Shown: positions 45,881-56,566, counted from the stretch's first letter. The stretch: DNA of 64,000 nucleotides from Myroides odoratus (GCF_001549985.1 NZ_LROZ01000006.1:167779-231778); one strand, 5' to 3'. Made by a program: numbers and translations. Notes: generated from the sequence alone by a model not told the origin.

Positions 45881-45890
45881 ATTTTGAAAA

Positions 45891-46496
45891 ATGGCAAGAT
45901 ATACTGGTCCACAAACAAAAATCGCTCGTAAATTCGGCGAAGCTATTTTCGGAGATGATAAATCATTCGAAAAAAGAAACTACCCTCCAGGACAGCACGG
46001 ATTAGCTAAAAAAAGAGCTAAAAAATCTGAATATGCTATCCAGTTAATGGAGAAACAAAAAGCAAAATACACATACGGTATCTTAGAAAAGCAATTCCGT
46101 AATATTTACAAGAAAGCTGCGGCTGCTCGTGGAGTTACTGGTGAGGTATTGATTCAATTGTGTGAATCGAGATTAGATAACGTAGTTTACAGAATGGGAA
46201 TTGCTCCTTCTCGTAGAGCTGCTCGTCAAGTAGTTTCTCACAGACATATCACAGTTAATGGTGAAGTAGTGAATATTCCTTCTTACCAATTAAAAGCTGG
46301 TGATAAAGTTGCTGTTCGTGAAAAATCTAAATCTTTAGAAGTTATCGAACGTTCGTTATCTAATTCTAGTTCTGTTTACGAATGGATTACTTGGAATCCT
46401 GAAACTTTAGAAGGTACTTTCGTTGCTGTACCTCAAAGACTTCAAGTTCCAGAAAACATCAAAGAACAGTTAATCGTAGAGTTGTACAACAAATAA
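45891..46496 (+). CDS. rpsD: 30S ribosomal protein S4
   Basis: Primary 16S rRNA-binding protein of 201 aa. It begins [20 protein letters not shown]; the S4 signature [20 protein letters not shown] and the S4 RNA-binding fold ([20 protein letters not shown]) are clear. In other bacteria S4 is the autoregulator of its operon. The structured U-tract leader 10 bases upstream is a plausible place for such control here. Confidence 0.99.
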   Translation: MARYTGPQTKIARKFGEAIFGDDKSFEKRNYPPGQHGLAKKRAKKSEYAIQLMEKQKAKYTYGILEKQFRNIYKKAAAARGVTGEVLIQLCESRLDNVVYRMGIAPSRRAARQVVSHRHITVNGEVVNIPSYQLKAGDKVAVREKSKSLEVIERSLSNSSSVYEWITWNPETLEGTFVAVPQRLQVPENIKEQLIVELYNK

Positions 46497-46521
46497 TAAT
46501 TGACATTCAGTCGAAACAAAT

Positions 46522-47514
46522 ATGGCAATATTTAATTTTCAAAAGCCCGATAAAGTTATCATGATTGATTCGACCGATTTTAGAGGTAAATTCGAATTTA
46601 GACCTTTAGAACCGGGATATGGATTGACTATTGGTAATGCATTGAGAAGAGTACTTCTGTCTTCGTTAGAGGGGTATGCTATTACTTCAGTACGTATCGA
46701 AGGAGTTGATCACGAATTTTCTACCATCGCTGGTGTTGTTGAGGATGTTACTGAAATTATCCTTAACCTTAAGCAAGTACGTTTTAAACGTCAGGTGGAA
46801 GATATAGATAATGAATCTGTAAGTATCACTTTTTCAGGGAAAGAACAAATGACTGCTGGAGATTTCCAGAAGTATATTTCTAATTTCCAAGTATTAAATC
46901 CGGAGTTAGTTATCTTCAATTGCGAAAGCAGTGTAAGTATTACAATGGATTTAACAATCGAGAAAGGGAGAGGTTACGTTGCTGCAGAGGAGAATAGAAA
47001 ACCAAATGCACCAATCGGAACAATTTTCACAGATTCGATTTATACTCCAGTTAAGAACGTTAAGTATGCTATAGAAAATTACCGTGTAGAGCAAAAAACG
47101 GACTACGAAAAGTTAGTTTTTGATATCATTACAGACGGTTCTATTCATCCAAAAGACGCCTTAACAGAAGCAGCTAAAACATTGATTCATCATTTTATGC
47201 TGTTCTCAGACGAGAGAATTACTTTAGAGGCTGATGAAATTGCTCAAACTGAATCATACGATGAAGAATCATTGCATATGAGACAGCTTCTAAAAACTAA
47301 ATTGGTAGATTTAGATCTTTCAGTTCGAGCGTTAAATTGTTTAAAGGCGGCTGAAGTAGATACATTAGGAGATTTAGTATCTTTCAACAAAAATGATTTG
47401 ATGAAATTTAGAAACTTCGGTAAGAAGTCACTATCTGAATTAGAAGAATTAGTTGCTGTGAAAGGATTAAATTTTGGTATGGATCTATCAAAATACAAAT
47501 TAGATAAAGAATAA
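46522..47514 (+). CDS. rpoA: RNA polymerase subunit alpha
   Basis: Assembly platform of RNA polymerase and target of activators, 330 aa. The N-terminal dimerisation domain has [20 protein letters not shown]. The C-terminal domain (helix-hairpin-helix) has [20 protein letters not shown] and [12 protein letters not shown] for UP-element and activator contacts. 26 bases after rpsD. Confidence 0.99.
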   Translation: MAIFNFQKPDKVIMIDSTDFRGKFEFRPLEPGYGLTIGNALRRVLLSSLEGYAITSVRIEGVDHEFSTIAGVVEDVTEIILNLKQVRFKRQVEDIDNESVSITFSGKEQMTAGDFQKYISNFQVLNPELVIFNCESSVSITMDLTIEKGRGYVAAEENRKPNAPIGTIFTDSIYTPVKNVKYAIENYRVEQKTDYEKLVFDIITDGSIHPKDALTEAAKTLIHHFMLFSDERITLEADEIAQTESYDEESLHMRQLLKTKLVDLDLSVRALNCLKAAEVDTLGDLVSFNKNDLMKFRNFGKKSLSELEELVAVKGLNFGMDLSKYKLDKE

Positions 47515-47547
47515 TCTAGACCGCTAAAGTCTAAATTCGATAACGCA

Positions 47548-48027
47548 ATGAGACACGGAAAAAAAATAAATCACTTAGGTAGAAAAGCTGGACATAGAAA
47601 TTCTATGTTAGCTAATATGGCTTGTTCTTTGATTGAGCACAAGCGTATCAATACTACTGTAGCTAAAGCAAAAGCATTAAAACAATATATTGAACCATTA
47701 GTAACTAAATCTAAAACAGATGATACTCATAATCGTCGTGTTGTTTTCTCTTACTTGAGAAGCAAAGAAGCTGTTACTGAATTGTTCAGAGAGGTTGCTC
47801 AAAAAGTTGGTGATCGTCCAGGAGGATATACACGTATCATCAAATTAGGTAACCGTTTAGGGGATAACGCTGATATGGCTATGATTGAATTCGTTGACTT
47901 CAACGAAATCTACAATGTAGCTAAGAAAGAAGCTAAGAAAACTACTCGTAGAGGTAGAAAGAAAGCTGAAACTGTTGACGCTCCTCAAGCTGAAGCTACT
48001 ACAACTGAAACAGAAACAAATGAATAA
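47548..48027 (+). CDS. rplQ: 50S ribosomal protein L17
   Basis: Exit-tunnel-side protein of 159 aa. It begins [20 protein letters not shown] and has the family core [22 protein letters not shown]-terminal extension rich in Thr/Glu/Ala ([11 protein letters not shown]) beyond the usual 120 residues is typical of this phylum. Last gene of the ribosomal cluster; a terminator follows. Confidence 0.98.
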   Translation: MRHGKKINHLGRKAGHRNSMLANMACSLIEHKRINTTVAKAKALKQYIEPLVTKSKTDDTHNRRVVFSYLRSKEAVTELFREVAQKVGDRPGGYTRIIKLGNRLGDNADMAMIEFVDFNEIYNVAKKEAKKTTRRGRKKAETVDAPQAEATTTETETNE

Positions 48028-48059
48028 TAATTCATTATATATGTTTTCATTATAAAATT

Positions 48060-48093
48060 AAAAGGACATTCTTTTTAGAATGTCCTTTTTTTT
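48060..48093 (+). terminator. Terminator of the ribosomal cluster
   Basis: The 12-bp stem AAAGGACATTCT / AGAATGTCCTTT has a TTTT loop and runs into eight T. Confidence 0.93.
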
Positions 48094-48097
48094 GCTT

Positions 48098-48105
48098 TAT
48101 TTTTG
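48098..48105 (+). promoter_or_regulatory. Promoter -7 element of carA
   Basis: TATTTTTG is an exact match, 23 bases before the carA ATG and directly behind the rplQ terminator. Confidence 0.5.
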
Positions 48106-48128
48106 CATCACTACAATACAACTTACAC

Positions 48129-49238
48129 ATGGAATATAAAAGAAAAGAAGACGGTATCATTGTTTTAGCAGATGGCACCGTTTTTTATGGGAAATCAATT
48201 GGTATTAAGGGAACAGCATTTGGTGAAATTTGCTTTAATACTGGAATGACAGGGTACCAAGAAGTATTTACTGATCCGTCATACTACGGACAAATTATGC
48301 TTTCTACAAATCCACATATCGGAAACTATGGAGTCAATGCTGATGAAGTGGATTCTGATGGAATCAAGATTGCTGGTTTAGTATGTAAGAACTTTAGCTA
48401 CGAATATTCTCGCCCTGGGGCAGATGGTAGTTTATACGATTATTTTGAAGCACATCAATTAGTTGCTATTTCTGATGTGGATACAAGAGCTTTGACTGCT
48501 TATATCCGTGATAATGGTGCTATGAACGCAGTTTTAAGCACAGATGGTAAATCAGTAGAGGAATTAAAAGCTTTATTGAAAGAAGTGCCTTCAATGGAAG
48601 GATTGGAACTTTCTTCTGTGGTTTCAACAAAAGAACCTTATTTTTATGGGAACCCAGAAAGCAAATACCGCGTATCTGTTTTAGATTTGGGTATCAAAAC
48701 AAATATTTTACGTTGTTTAGCAGAACGTGATTGCTATATTCAAGTATTTCCATACAATAGTTCATATGAAGATTTACTTGCTTTCAATCCGAATGGAATC
48801 TTCTTGTCTAACGGACCTGGTGATCCACAAGCATTAGCGGATAAAGGAGTATTAACGGTAGTTAAACAAGTTGTAGAAGGAAATTTACCTGTTTTTGGTA
48901 TTTGTTTAGGACATCAGTTAATTTGTTTATCTCAAGGTGTGGGTACATACAAAATGTTCAGTGGACATAGAGGAGTAAATCACCCAGTATTAAATGTATT
49001 GACTGGTAAAGGAGAAATTACGTCTCAAAATCATGGATTTGCCGTGATTAAAGAGGAGTTGACAAACCATCCTACGTTAGAAATTTCACATTTACATTTA
49101 AATGACCAAACTGTGGCAGGTGTTCGCATGAAAAACAAAGCAGTTTTCTCTGTACAATACCACCCAGAATCTAGTCCTGGACCACATGATTCAAGATATT
49201 TATTCGACGATTTCGTTTCGAATATGAGTCAAAATTAA
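48129..49238 (+). CDS. carA: Carbamoyl-phosphate synthase small subunit
   Basis: Glutamine amidotransferase subunit (369 aa) that supplies ammonia for carbamoyl phosphate, used in arginine and pyrimidine synthesis. The N-terminal CPSase-small domain has NTGMTGYQEVFTDPSYYGQI. The class I GATase domain has the nucleophile in FGICLGHQLICLSQG and the His/Glu pair in QYHPESSPGPHDSRYLFDD. The large subunit gene carB is not adjacent, so it must lie elsewhere. Confidence 0.97.
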   Translation: MEYKRKEDGIIVLADGTVFYGKSIGIKGTAFGEICFNTGMTGYQEVFTDPSYYGQIMLSTNPHIGNYGVNADEVDSDGIKIAGLVCKNFSYEYSRPGADGSLYDYFEAHQLVAISDVDTRALTAYIRDNGAMNAVLSTDGKSVEELKALLKEVPSMEGLELSSVVSTKEPYFYGNPESKYRVSVLDLGIKTNILRCLAERDCYIQVFPYNSSYEDLLAFNPNGIFLSNGPGDPQALADKGVLTVVKQVVEGNLPVFGICLGHQLICLSQGVGTYKMFSGHRGVNHPVLNVLTGKGEITSQNHGFAVIKEELTNHPTLEISHLHLNDQTVAGVRMKNKAVFSVQYHPESSPGPHDSRYLFDDFVSNMSQN

Positions 49239-49292
49239 ATTGATCCTTTTCATGCTAAAGAAGGATTTGAAAAAGTAAAATACACAACACAA

Positions 49293-49329
49293 TAGTCTTG
49301 GACCATCAACCACAAGGGGTCCTAGACTA
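49293..49329 (+). promoter_or_regulatory. Leader hairpin upstream of eno
   Basis: TAGTCTTGGACC (49293-49304) pairs with GGTCCTAGACTA (49318-49329) apart from one T-T mismatch, with a 13-nt loop. There is no T tract, so it looks like a leader structure or protein-binding site rather than a terminator. It ends 22 bases before the eno ATG. Confidence 0.5.
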
Positions 49330-49330
49330 A

Positions 49331-50641
<1,311 letters not shown>

Positions 50642-50656
50642 TTTTAGCAAATTAAT

Positions 50657-50692
50657 AAAAAAGCTCCAACTTATGATGTTGGAGCTTTTTTT
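50657..50692 (+). terminator. Terminator of eno
   Basis: The stem AAAAAAGCTCCAAC / GTTGGAGCTTTTTT has a 7-nt loop and a long T tract. Confidence 0.93.
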
Positions 50693-50826
50693 GTAAAAAA
50701 TCTATTTATTTATTATTTTTTTAATAGTATATTGTAGATTGAAATACAATTGTTTATAACAATATATTTTTATAGAAATTGTGTCGAAAATGTTGTGAAT
50801 CAATGATTATTATTAGCTTTTATATC

Positions 50827-50857
50827 TTGTATGTAAGCATAATATTTCTTATCTTTC
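50827..50857 (+). promoter_or_regulatory. Promoter of gltA
   Basis: TTG (50827-50829), a 20-nt spacer, then TATCTTTC (50850-50857), one mismatch from the -7 consensus. A short palindrome, AAACATTT-T-AAATGTTT (50868-50884), lies in the roughly 60-nt leader. Confidence 0.6.
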
Positions 50858-50920
50858 CAACTGCAAAAAACATTTTAAATGTTTAATTATATAAATAAAA
50901 AGTAAATAAAAAATAACAAT

Positions 50921-52207
50921 ATGTCTAAAACAGCTTTTATAGAAGTTGATGGTCAAAGACACGAACTGCCAGTATTAGTTGGTACTGAAAACGAAGTAGC
51001 AATTGATATCTTAAAATTACGTGCTTTAACAGGGGCTATCACTTTAGATCCAGGGTATAAAAATTCTGGTTCATGCCAAAGTGCAATTACTTTCCTAGAT
51101 GGAGAACAAGGAATTTTAAGATATAGAGGCTATTCAATCGAGGACCTTGCTGCTAAATCTAACTTTTTAGAAGTTTCTTATTTAATTATTTTCGGAGAGT
51201 TACCTACACAAGAGCAATTAACTCAATTTGAAAAAGATATTCGCAAGTATTCGTTAGTAAACGAAGAAATGAAAAATATCATAGACGGATTCCCGAAAAC
51301 AGCACACCCAATGGGGGTATTAGCTTCTTTAACAAGTGCGCTAACGGCTTTTAATCCAAAAGTTGTTGATGCAGACTGTGAAAAGAGCTTATATGAAGCT
51401 GTTTGCAAAACGATGAGTAAATTCTTAGTTATTGCAACGTGGACCTATAGAAAAGCAAAAGGATACCCATTGAATTATTACGATAACACAAAAAGTTACG
51501 TAGATAGTTTCTTACAGTTGATGTTTGCTTTGCCAACGGAACCTTATGAAATGGATCCAGTTGTTAAAAATGCAGTAGATAAATTATTTATATTACATGC
51601 GGATCACGAACAAAACTGTTCTACTGCTACAGTAAGAATGGTAGGTTCATCGCATGCTGGATTATTCGCTTCAATTTCAGCTGGAGTATCTGCTCTTTGG
51701 GGACCTCTTCACGGAGGTGCTAACCAAGCAGTACTTGAGATGTTAGAAGCAATCCAAAATGATGGTGGTGATGTTGAGAAATATATCAACAAAGCGAAAG
51801 ACAAAGATGATCCATTCCGTTTAATGGGATTCGGTCACCGCGTTTACAAAAACTTCGATCCAAGAGCACGTATCATTAAAAAAGCAGCAGATGAAGTATT
51901 AGCTAAATTAGGAGTTGATGATCCTGTTTTAGATATTGCTAAACAATTAGAAGCAGCAGCATTAAAAGATCCGTACTTTGTAGATCGTCACTTATATCCA
52001 AACGTAGATTTCTACTCTGGAATTATCTACAGAGCATTAGGTATCCCAACGGAGATGTTTACAGTAATGTTTGCTATCGGTCGTTTACCAGGATGGATCG
52101 CACAATGGAAAGAAATGAGAATCAACAAAGAGCCTATCGGACGTCCACGTCAATTGTATGTTGGAGAGCCTTTAAGAGCATTTGTTCCAATGGACCAAAG
52201 AAAATAA
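50921..52207 (+). CDS. gltA: Citrate synthase
   Basis: First enzyme of the TCA cycle (428 aa), condensing acetyl-CoA with oxaloacetate. The catalytic His segments are GSSHAGLFASISAGVSALWG with PLHGGANQAV, and MGFGHRVYKNFDPRA; the catalytic Asp lies in the NVDFYSGIIYRALG stretch. Length and the N-terminal beta-domain indicate the NADH-sensitive hexameric type II family, though the allosteric behaviour is not shown by sequence alone. It has its own promoter and terminator. Confidence 0.98.
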   Translation: MSKTAFIEVDGQRHELPVLVGTENEVAIDILKLRALTGAITLDPGYKNSGSCQSAITFLDGEQGILRYRGYSIEDLAAKSNFLEVSYLIIFGELPTQEQLTQFEKDIRKYSLVNEEMKNIIDGFPKTAHPMGVLASLTSALTAFNPKVVDADCEKSLYEAVCKTMSKFLVIATWTYRKAKGYPLNYYDNTKSYVDSFLQLMFALPTEPYEMDPVVKNAVDKLFILHADHEQNCSTATVRMVGSSHAGLFASISAGVSALWGPLHGGANQAVLEMLEAIQNDGGDVEKYINKAKDKDDPFRLMGFGHRVYKNFDPRARIIKKAADEVLAKLGVDDPVLDIAKQLEAAALKDPYFVDRHLYPNVDFYSGIIYRALGIPTEMFTVMFAIGRLPGWIAQWKEMRINKEPIGRPRQLYVGEPLRAFVPMDQRK

Positions 52208-52229
52208 TTTTCTGTCCAGCATAAAATAG

Positions 52230-52260
52230 AAAAGGAAATGAGCAATCATTTCCTTTTTTT
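52230..52260 (+). terminator. Terminator of gltA
   Basis: The 12-bp stem AAAAGGAAATGA / TCATTTCCTTTT has a GCAA tetraloop and a T run. Confidence 0.93.
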
Positions 52261-52414
52261 ATTGGTTAGGAGTGATAAGAGGTGATAAGAAGTGTTCTAA
52301 TCTATGTGAACAGCTATTTCAATGAAAATTTAATAGGATTAGGCATACTTTCATCATACTACTAGAAAAAAGTAAAAACACACAAAAACAACTTTTTATC
52401 AAAAGGGGTTTTAC

Positions 52415-52422
52415 TATATTTG
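52415..52422 (+). promoter_or_regulatory. Promoter -7 element of the amidinotransferase-fold pair
   Basis: TATATTTG is an exact match, 16 bases before the first ATG. No TTG sits at -33; the region upstream holds two GTGATAAGA copies at 52271-52291, of unknown meaning. Confidence 0.5.
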
Positions 52423-52438
52423 TACAAAATGACAGCAT

Positions 52439-53353
52439 ATGTTACAATTAAATGTAAAAAATGAAACCTCTCGTTTGCGGGCTGTGGTCCTAGGCACTGC
52501 CGTTAGTAATGGACCCACCCCAACAATTGAAGAAGCTTATGATCCCAAATCACTAGAGCATATCAAAGCAGGAACGTATCCTATTGAAGCCGATATGGTG
52601 CGTGAGATGGAAGCCTTTAATCAGGTTTTTGAAAAATACGAGGTAAAGGTTTACCGACCTGAAATCATTGAAAACTATAATCAAATCTTTACTCGAGACA
52701 TTGGATTCGTGATTGATAATAAATTTATCAAAGCCAATATACTTCCCGATCGAGACAGAGAATTAGACGCTATAAACTACGTTTTAGATCAAATAAATCC
52801 CAACGATATTATATCCGCACCAAAGGAAATGCATTTCGAAGGTGGTGATGTAATGTTGTGGAACGATCATATCTTTATTGGATCATACAAACGTCCTGAT
52901 TATCGCAATTATATTACTGCTCGTACCAATGAATTGGGGGTTGAATTTATTCGTGAATTATTTCCAAATAAAACAATCAAGAGTTTTGATTTAGTTAAAT
53001 CAAAAGTAGAGCCTAGAGATAATGCCTTGCATTTAGATTGTTGTTTCCAACCGGTAGGTTTGGATAAAGCCATTATCTATAAAGGAGGTTTTTATGATGA
53101 GAAGGAATATCAATATTTAGTTGATATCTTTGGTGAGGCGAATTTGTTTCAAATTACAAGAGAAGAAATGTATCACATGAATTCAAATATCTTCTCTATT
53201 GCCCCTGACGTGGTAGTTTCAGAACGAAACTTTACGCGCTTGAACAATTGGTTAAGAAGCCATAATATTACAGTAGAGGAAATTCCATATGCCGAAATTG
53301 CGAAGCAAGAAGGGCTATTGAGATGTTCTACATTGCCTTTAATAAGAGATTAA
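52439..53353 (+). CDS. Arginine deiminase / dimethylargininase-family hydrolase
   Basis: Guanidino-modifying enzyme of 304 aa with the five-fold pseudo-symmetric amidinotransferase fold. The substrate Asp/Glu region is FTRDIGFVID, then HFEGGDVMLW, the catalytic His is in ALHLDCCFQPVG, and the catalytic Cys is in LLRCSTLPLIRD at the C-terminus. These would make a citrulline-forming deiminase or a methylarginine hydrolase, but dimethylargininase and arginine deiminase cannot be separated by eye; the length excludes the long (about 410 aa) ArcA type. It is followed after 10 bases by the related ctlX gene. Confidence 0.8.
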   Translation: MLQLNVKNETSRLRAVVLGTAVSNGPTPTIEEAYDPKSLEHIKAGTYPIEADMVREMEAFNQVFEKYEVKVYRPEIIENYNQIFTRDIGFVIDNKFIKANILPDRDRELDAINYVLDQINPNDIISAPKEMHFEGGDVMLWNDHIFIGSYKRPDYRNYITARTNELGVEFIRELFPNKTIKSFDLVKSKVEPRDNALHLDCCFQPVGLDKAIIYKGGFYDEKEYQYLVDIFGEANLFQITREEMYHMNSNIFSIAPDVVVSERNFTRLNNWLRSHNITVEEIPYAEIAKQEGLLRCSTLPLIRD

Positions 53354-53363
53354 TTTGAATAGT

Positions 53364-54299
53364 ATGAAACAGATAACAAATAATATTCTGATGATTCGTC
53401 CTGTTGCTTTTCGCATGAATGAGCAAACAGCAGTGAATAACTATTACCAAAAGGTTTTAGATAATTTGACACCAGCAACAGTAAATGCAAAAGCACAGCA
53501 AGAATTTGATGCTTTCGTAGATAAATTACGTGCAGTAGGAGTACAGGTTACGGTAGTTGATGATACAGTAGATCCGGATACACCAGATAGTATTTTTCCA
53601 AACAACTGGATTTCTTTCCACGAATCTGGAGAAGTTGTTTTGTATCCAATGTTTGCTGAAAACAGAAGATTGGAAAGACGCGAAGATATCTTGGATATTT
53701 TAGAGGAACAAGGCTTTGAAATCAACGATATTTGGGATTATACTTCAGCAGAAGAAGATGATTTGTTTTTAGAAGGAACAGGGAATCTTTTGTTAGACAG
53801 AACGAATGAAATCGCTTATTGTGCTTTATCTCCACGTGCAGATGAAGGCTTAGTGATTGAGTTCTGTGAAGACTTTGAAATGAATCCAGTTATCTTTGAA
53901 GCATTCCAAACCGTTAATGGAGAACGTAAAAATATCTACCACACCAATGTAATGATGTGTTTAGGAGATACATTTGCCGTTATCTGTGCAGATACTATTG
54001 ACGATAAACAAGAAAGAAAAATTGTTTTGAATCACTTAAAAGAATCAGGAAAAGAAATTGTTCTTATTACAGAAGATCAAGTAAATAATTTTGCGGGTAA
54101 TATGTTACAAGTTTTAGGTGCAAATGATGAAAAATACTTGGTAATGTCTACACAAGCTTTTAATAGCTTAACAAATGGACAGATTAAAACACTTGAAAAG
54201 CACGCAAAAATTCTACACAGCAGCTTAGATACTATTGAAGCATGTGGTGGTGGAAGTGCAAGATGCATGATGGCAGAAGTGTTCTTACCTAAAAATTAG
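53364..54299 (+). CDS. ctlX: CtlX-type amidinotransferase-fold hydrolase
   Basis: Second enzyme of the same fold, 311 aa. Catalytic segments are FLEGTGNLLLDR (Glu), IYHTNVMMCLG (His) and GGGSARCMMAEVF (Cys). The pattern matches the family annotated as citrulline-utilisation hydrolase CtlX, whose exact reaction is not firmly established. The ATG at 53364 is preferred over the TTG at 53355. The pair is transcribed together: one enzyme may produce citrulline and the other consume a citrulline- or arginine-like compound. That link is inference. A terminator follows. Confidence 0.8.
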   Translation: MKQITNNILMIRPVAFRMNEQTAVNNYYQKVLDNLTPATVNAKAQQEFDAFVDKLRAVGVQVTVVDDTVDPDTPDSIFPNNWISFHESGEVVLYPMFAENRRLERREDILDILEEQGFEINDIWDYTSAEEDDLFLEGTGNLLLDRTNEIAYCALSPRADEGLVIEFCEDFEMNPVIFEAFQTVNGERKNIYHTNVMMCLGDTFAVICADTIDDKQERKIVLNHLKESGKEIVLITEDQVNNFAGNMLQVLGANDEKYLVMSTQAFNSLTNGQIKTLEKHAKILHSSLDTIEACGGGSARCMMAEVFLPKN

Positions 54300-54318
54300 A
54301 AGCTCAGCGTATAGATCG

Positions 54319-54348
54319 AAAAGCGAAGTTGTTAACTTCGCTTTTTTT
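54319..54348 (+). terminator. Terminator of ctlX
   Basis: The stem AAAGCGAAGTT / AACTTCGCTTT has a GTT loop and seven T. Confidence 0.93.
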
Positions 54349-54352
54349 ATTA

Positions 54353-54401
54353 AAAATATATTATTTAAAATCAATTTAAATAATATATTTTCTTATCTTT
54401 G
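54353..54401 (+). promoter_or_regulatory. Promoter with 17-bp inverted-repeat operator, TonB receptor operon
   Basis: A perfect 17-bp inverted repeat (54353-54369 with 54375-54391) around the 5-bp centre ATCAA ends two bases before the -7 element TATCTTTG (54394-54401). It therefore covers the -33 region and spacer, where a dimeric repressor would block polymerase. An iron- or haem-responsive regulator is the natural guess given the genes downstream. Confidence 0.7.
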
Positions 54402-54440
54402 CAATTAAGAATCTATCTAAATAAAAGACTTTACATATAA

Positions 54441-56564
54441 ATGAAACGTTCACTACTGCTTGCAACAGGTACCTTACTTACTTTAAGTTCGACTGTAGTT
54501 GCTCAAACAAATGATACGATCAAAGAGCCTGAACAAAAGTTGGAAGAAATTGTAATTTCAGGTCAATATAATCCGCAGTCGATCAATAAAGCTATCAATA
54601 ACGTAACTATTCTAAATAGACAAAGAATTGAAAATTTAGGTGCTGTTACCTTAGCGGATGCTTTAAATCAAGTAATGAATATTTCTATTTTACCTAATGC
54701 AGGTTCGGGTAGATCAACTGTAAAAATGTTTGGCCTAGATGCCCAATATTTTACTATTCTAATTGATAATGTACCCATGATTTCGGATGAAGGATTTGGG
54801 AATAATACCGATTTAACGCAAATCAATCTTGATGATGTAGAGCAGATTGAAATCGTTGAAGGAGCAATGGGAGTTGACTATGGAGCTAATGCGGTAACAG
54901 GAATTATCAATATCATCACCAAAAAGAATAACGTTAACGATTGGAATGTCAACTTCTTTGTACAAGAAGAAACCGTAGGTAATGAGTATGACTGGAAGAA
55001 TAAAGGAAAGCATACACAGGGAATTACAATGGGACATAACATCAATGATAATTTATATGCTAGTCTTTCGTATACTCATACTGATTTTAAAGGATGGTAT
55101 AACGACCGTGAAGGATTCACTTATTATGGTGATGAAGATAAAAGAGGGCATGAATGGTTGCCTAAGAATCAAAATAATATCAAAGGATTTTTAAACTATC
55201 ACAAAAATTCGTATCGCGTATACTACAAGTTCGAGCTGTTTGATGAGCGAATGAAAGATTATGCTAAGCTCTTCAATATAAACGAAGATCCTGTTTTTGA
55301 AACTATTAATCCTGTAGCAAATGATCGTATTTTAAATACGAAGCGTTGGTCTAATGTTTTAAACACTTCAGGAAATTTAGAAGATTTATTCCGCTTTGAT
55401 TTATCGTTCTCTTACCAGAAGCAAGAACGTGAAACGGACAAATACAGATATCGTATTATGTATGATGAAAAATATGATAGAAGTTCGTATAAAAGTGAAA
55501 GTAGAGAAGTGTTTTTCTCTAGAGGTACATTCAGTGACTTCATCAAACTAGAAACAGCTAAGTTTCAAGTTGGATATGAAGTAGCCTATACCAATGGTTA
55601 TTCTGCTATGTCTGAGCAATTAGCCGAAAATCCACAGAAAAAATCATTGGGAAGTTATGATTTCTATGCCTCTTCTGAGATTAATGTATTGCCTAGATTG
55701 ATGGTGCGTCCAGGGTATCGTTTGATGACTTCGAATACATTTAATAGTCAGCATGCATTGAGTTTGGTATTGAAGTATGTACTTCCAGGTGATTATGAAA
55801 TTAGAGGTACTATCGGTACATCACCGCGTTTACCTAACTACGAAGAATTGTATACTTATTTTGTAGACGTGAATCACGATTTACAAGGAAATGAGAATTT
55901 AAATCCTGAGAAAGGAAAAACAGCATTTTTAAATTTCAAGAAAACATTTGCTTTAGCAGATAATATTGAAATAAATAATAGCTTAACAGGACGTTATTTA
56001 GAAGTTTCAGATAAAATTGATTTAATTGAAGTTGTAAATCCAGAGGGATTAAAGTACGTGTATGAAAATACAGATTTATACCGCAATATTGGAGTGACCT
56101 TTTTAAGTCAATTGAGCTGGGATGCTTTTGATTTTGGATTAGGATTCACCATGTCTGGCGTATCACAAGAGATGTATAAAGCACCCAAAGGAACAGATAA
56201 ATTCTTATATACCCCAGAGGTAACTGCAAATATCAATTATCGTTTGGCAAAAACAGGGACGAATTTCTCTCTATACTATAAATTTAATGGAGAAGAAGAA
56301 CGATTCAAAAAAGGATCGGATGAGTTTGGTGAATATTATGTGAAAGGAAAACAAGAAAGTTATTCTTGGTTAGACTTTAGTGTGAGACAACCATTTTTCA
56401 AAAATATGTTGTACGCAACTGTTGGAGTGAGAAACTTATTTGATATTAAAGATATTAGGTCATCTACTAGTGGGGCTACAGCACACGGAGGAGGAGCTAC
56501 AGCAATACCAATTGGATATGGAACGAGTTTCTTTATTAAATTACAATATAAATTAGGATTTTAA
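54441..56564 (+). CDS. TonB-dependent outer-membrane receptor
   Basis: Active-transport receptor of 707 aa. The signal peptide ends near VVAQT (about residue 22). The plug domain covers roughly residues 35-160 (LADALNQVMNISILPNAGSG, IEIVEGAMGVDYGANAVTG). The barrel follows and ends in the aromatic residue of LQYKLGF. It lacks the carboxypeptidase-like N-terminal extension of SusC-type receptors, which favours a metal or haem ligand over glycans. The next gene, 2 bases downstream, is a HmuY-like lipoprotein, pointing to haem uptake. The ligand is not proved. Confidence 0.88.
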   Translation: MKRSLLLATGTLLTLSSTVVAQTNDTIKEPEQKLEEIVISGQYNPQSINKAINNVTILNRQRIENLGAVTLADALNQVMNISILPNAGSGRSTVKMFGLDAQYFTILIDNVPMISDEGFGNNTDLTQINLDDVEQIEIVEGAMGVDYGANAVTGIINIITKKNNVNDWNVNFFVQEETVGNEYDWKNKGKHTQGITMGHNINDNLYASLSYTHTDFKGWYNDREGFTYYGDEDKRGHEWLPKNQNNIKGFLNYHKNSYRVYYKFELFDERMKDYAKLFNINEDPVFETINPVANDRILNTKRWSNVLNTSGNLEDLFRFDLSFSYQKQERETDKYRYRIMYDEKYDRSSYKSESREVFFSRGTFSDFIKLETAKFQVGYEVAYTNGYSAMSEQLAENPQKKSLGSYDFYASSEINVLPRLMVRPGYRLMTSNTFNSQHALSLVLKYVLPGDYEIRGTIGTSPRLPNYEELYTYFVDVNHDLQGNENLNPEKGKTAFLNFKKTFALADNIEINNSLTGRYLEVSDKIDLIEVVNPEGLKYVYENTDLYRNIGVTFLSQLSWDAFDFGLGFTMSGVSQEMYKAPKGTDKFLYTPEVTANINYRLAKTGTNFSLYYKFNGEEERFKKGSDEFGEYYVKGKQESYSWLDFSVRQPFFKNMLYATVGVRNLFDIKDIRSSTSGATAHGGGATAIPIGYGTSFFIKLQYKLGF

Positions 56565-56566
56565 TT

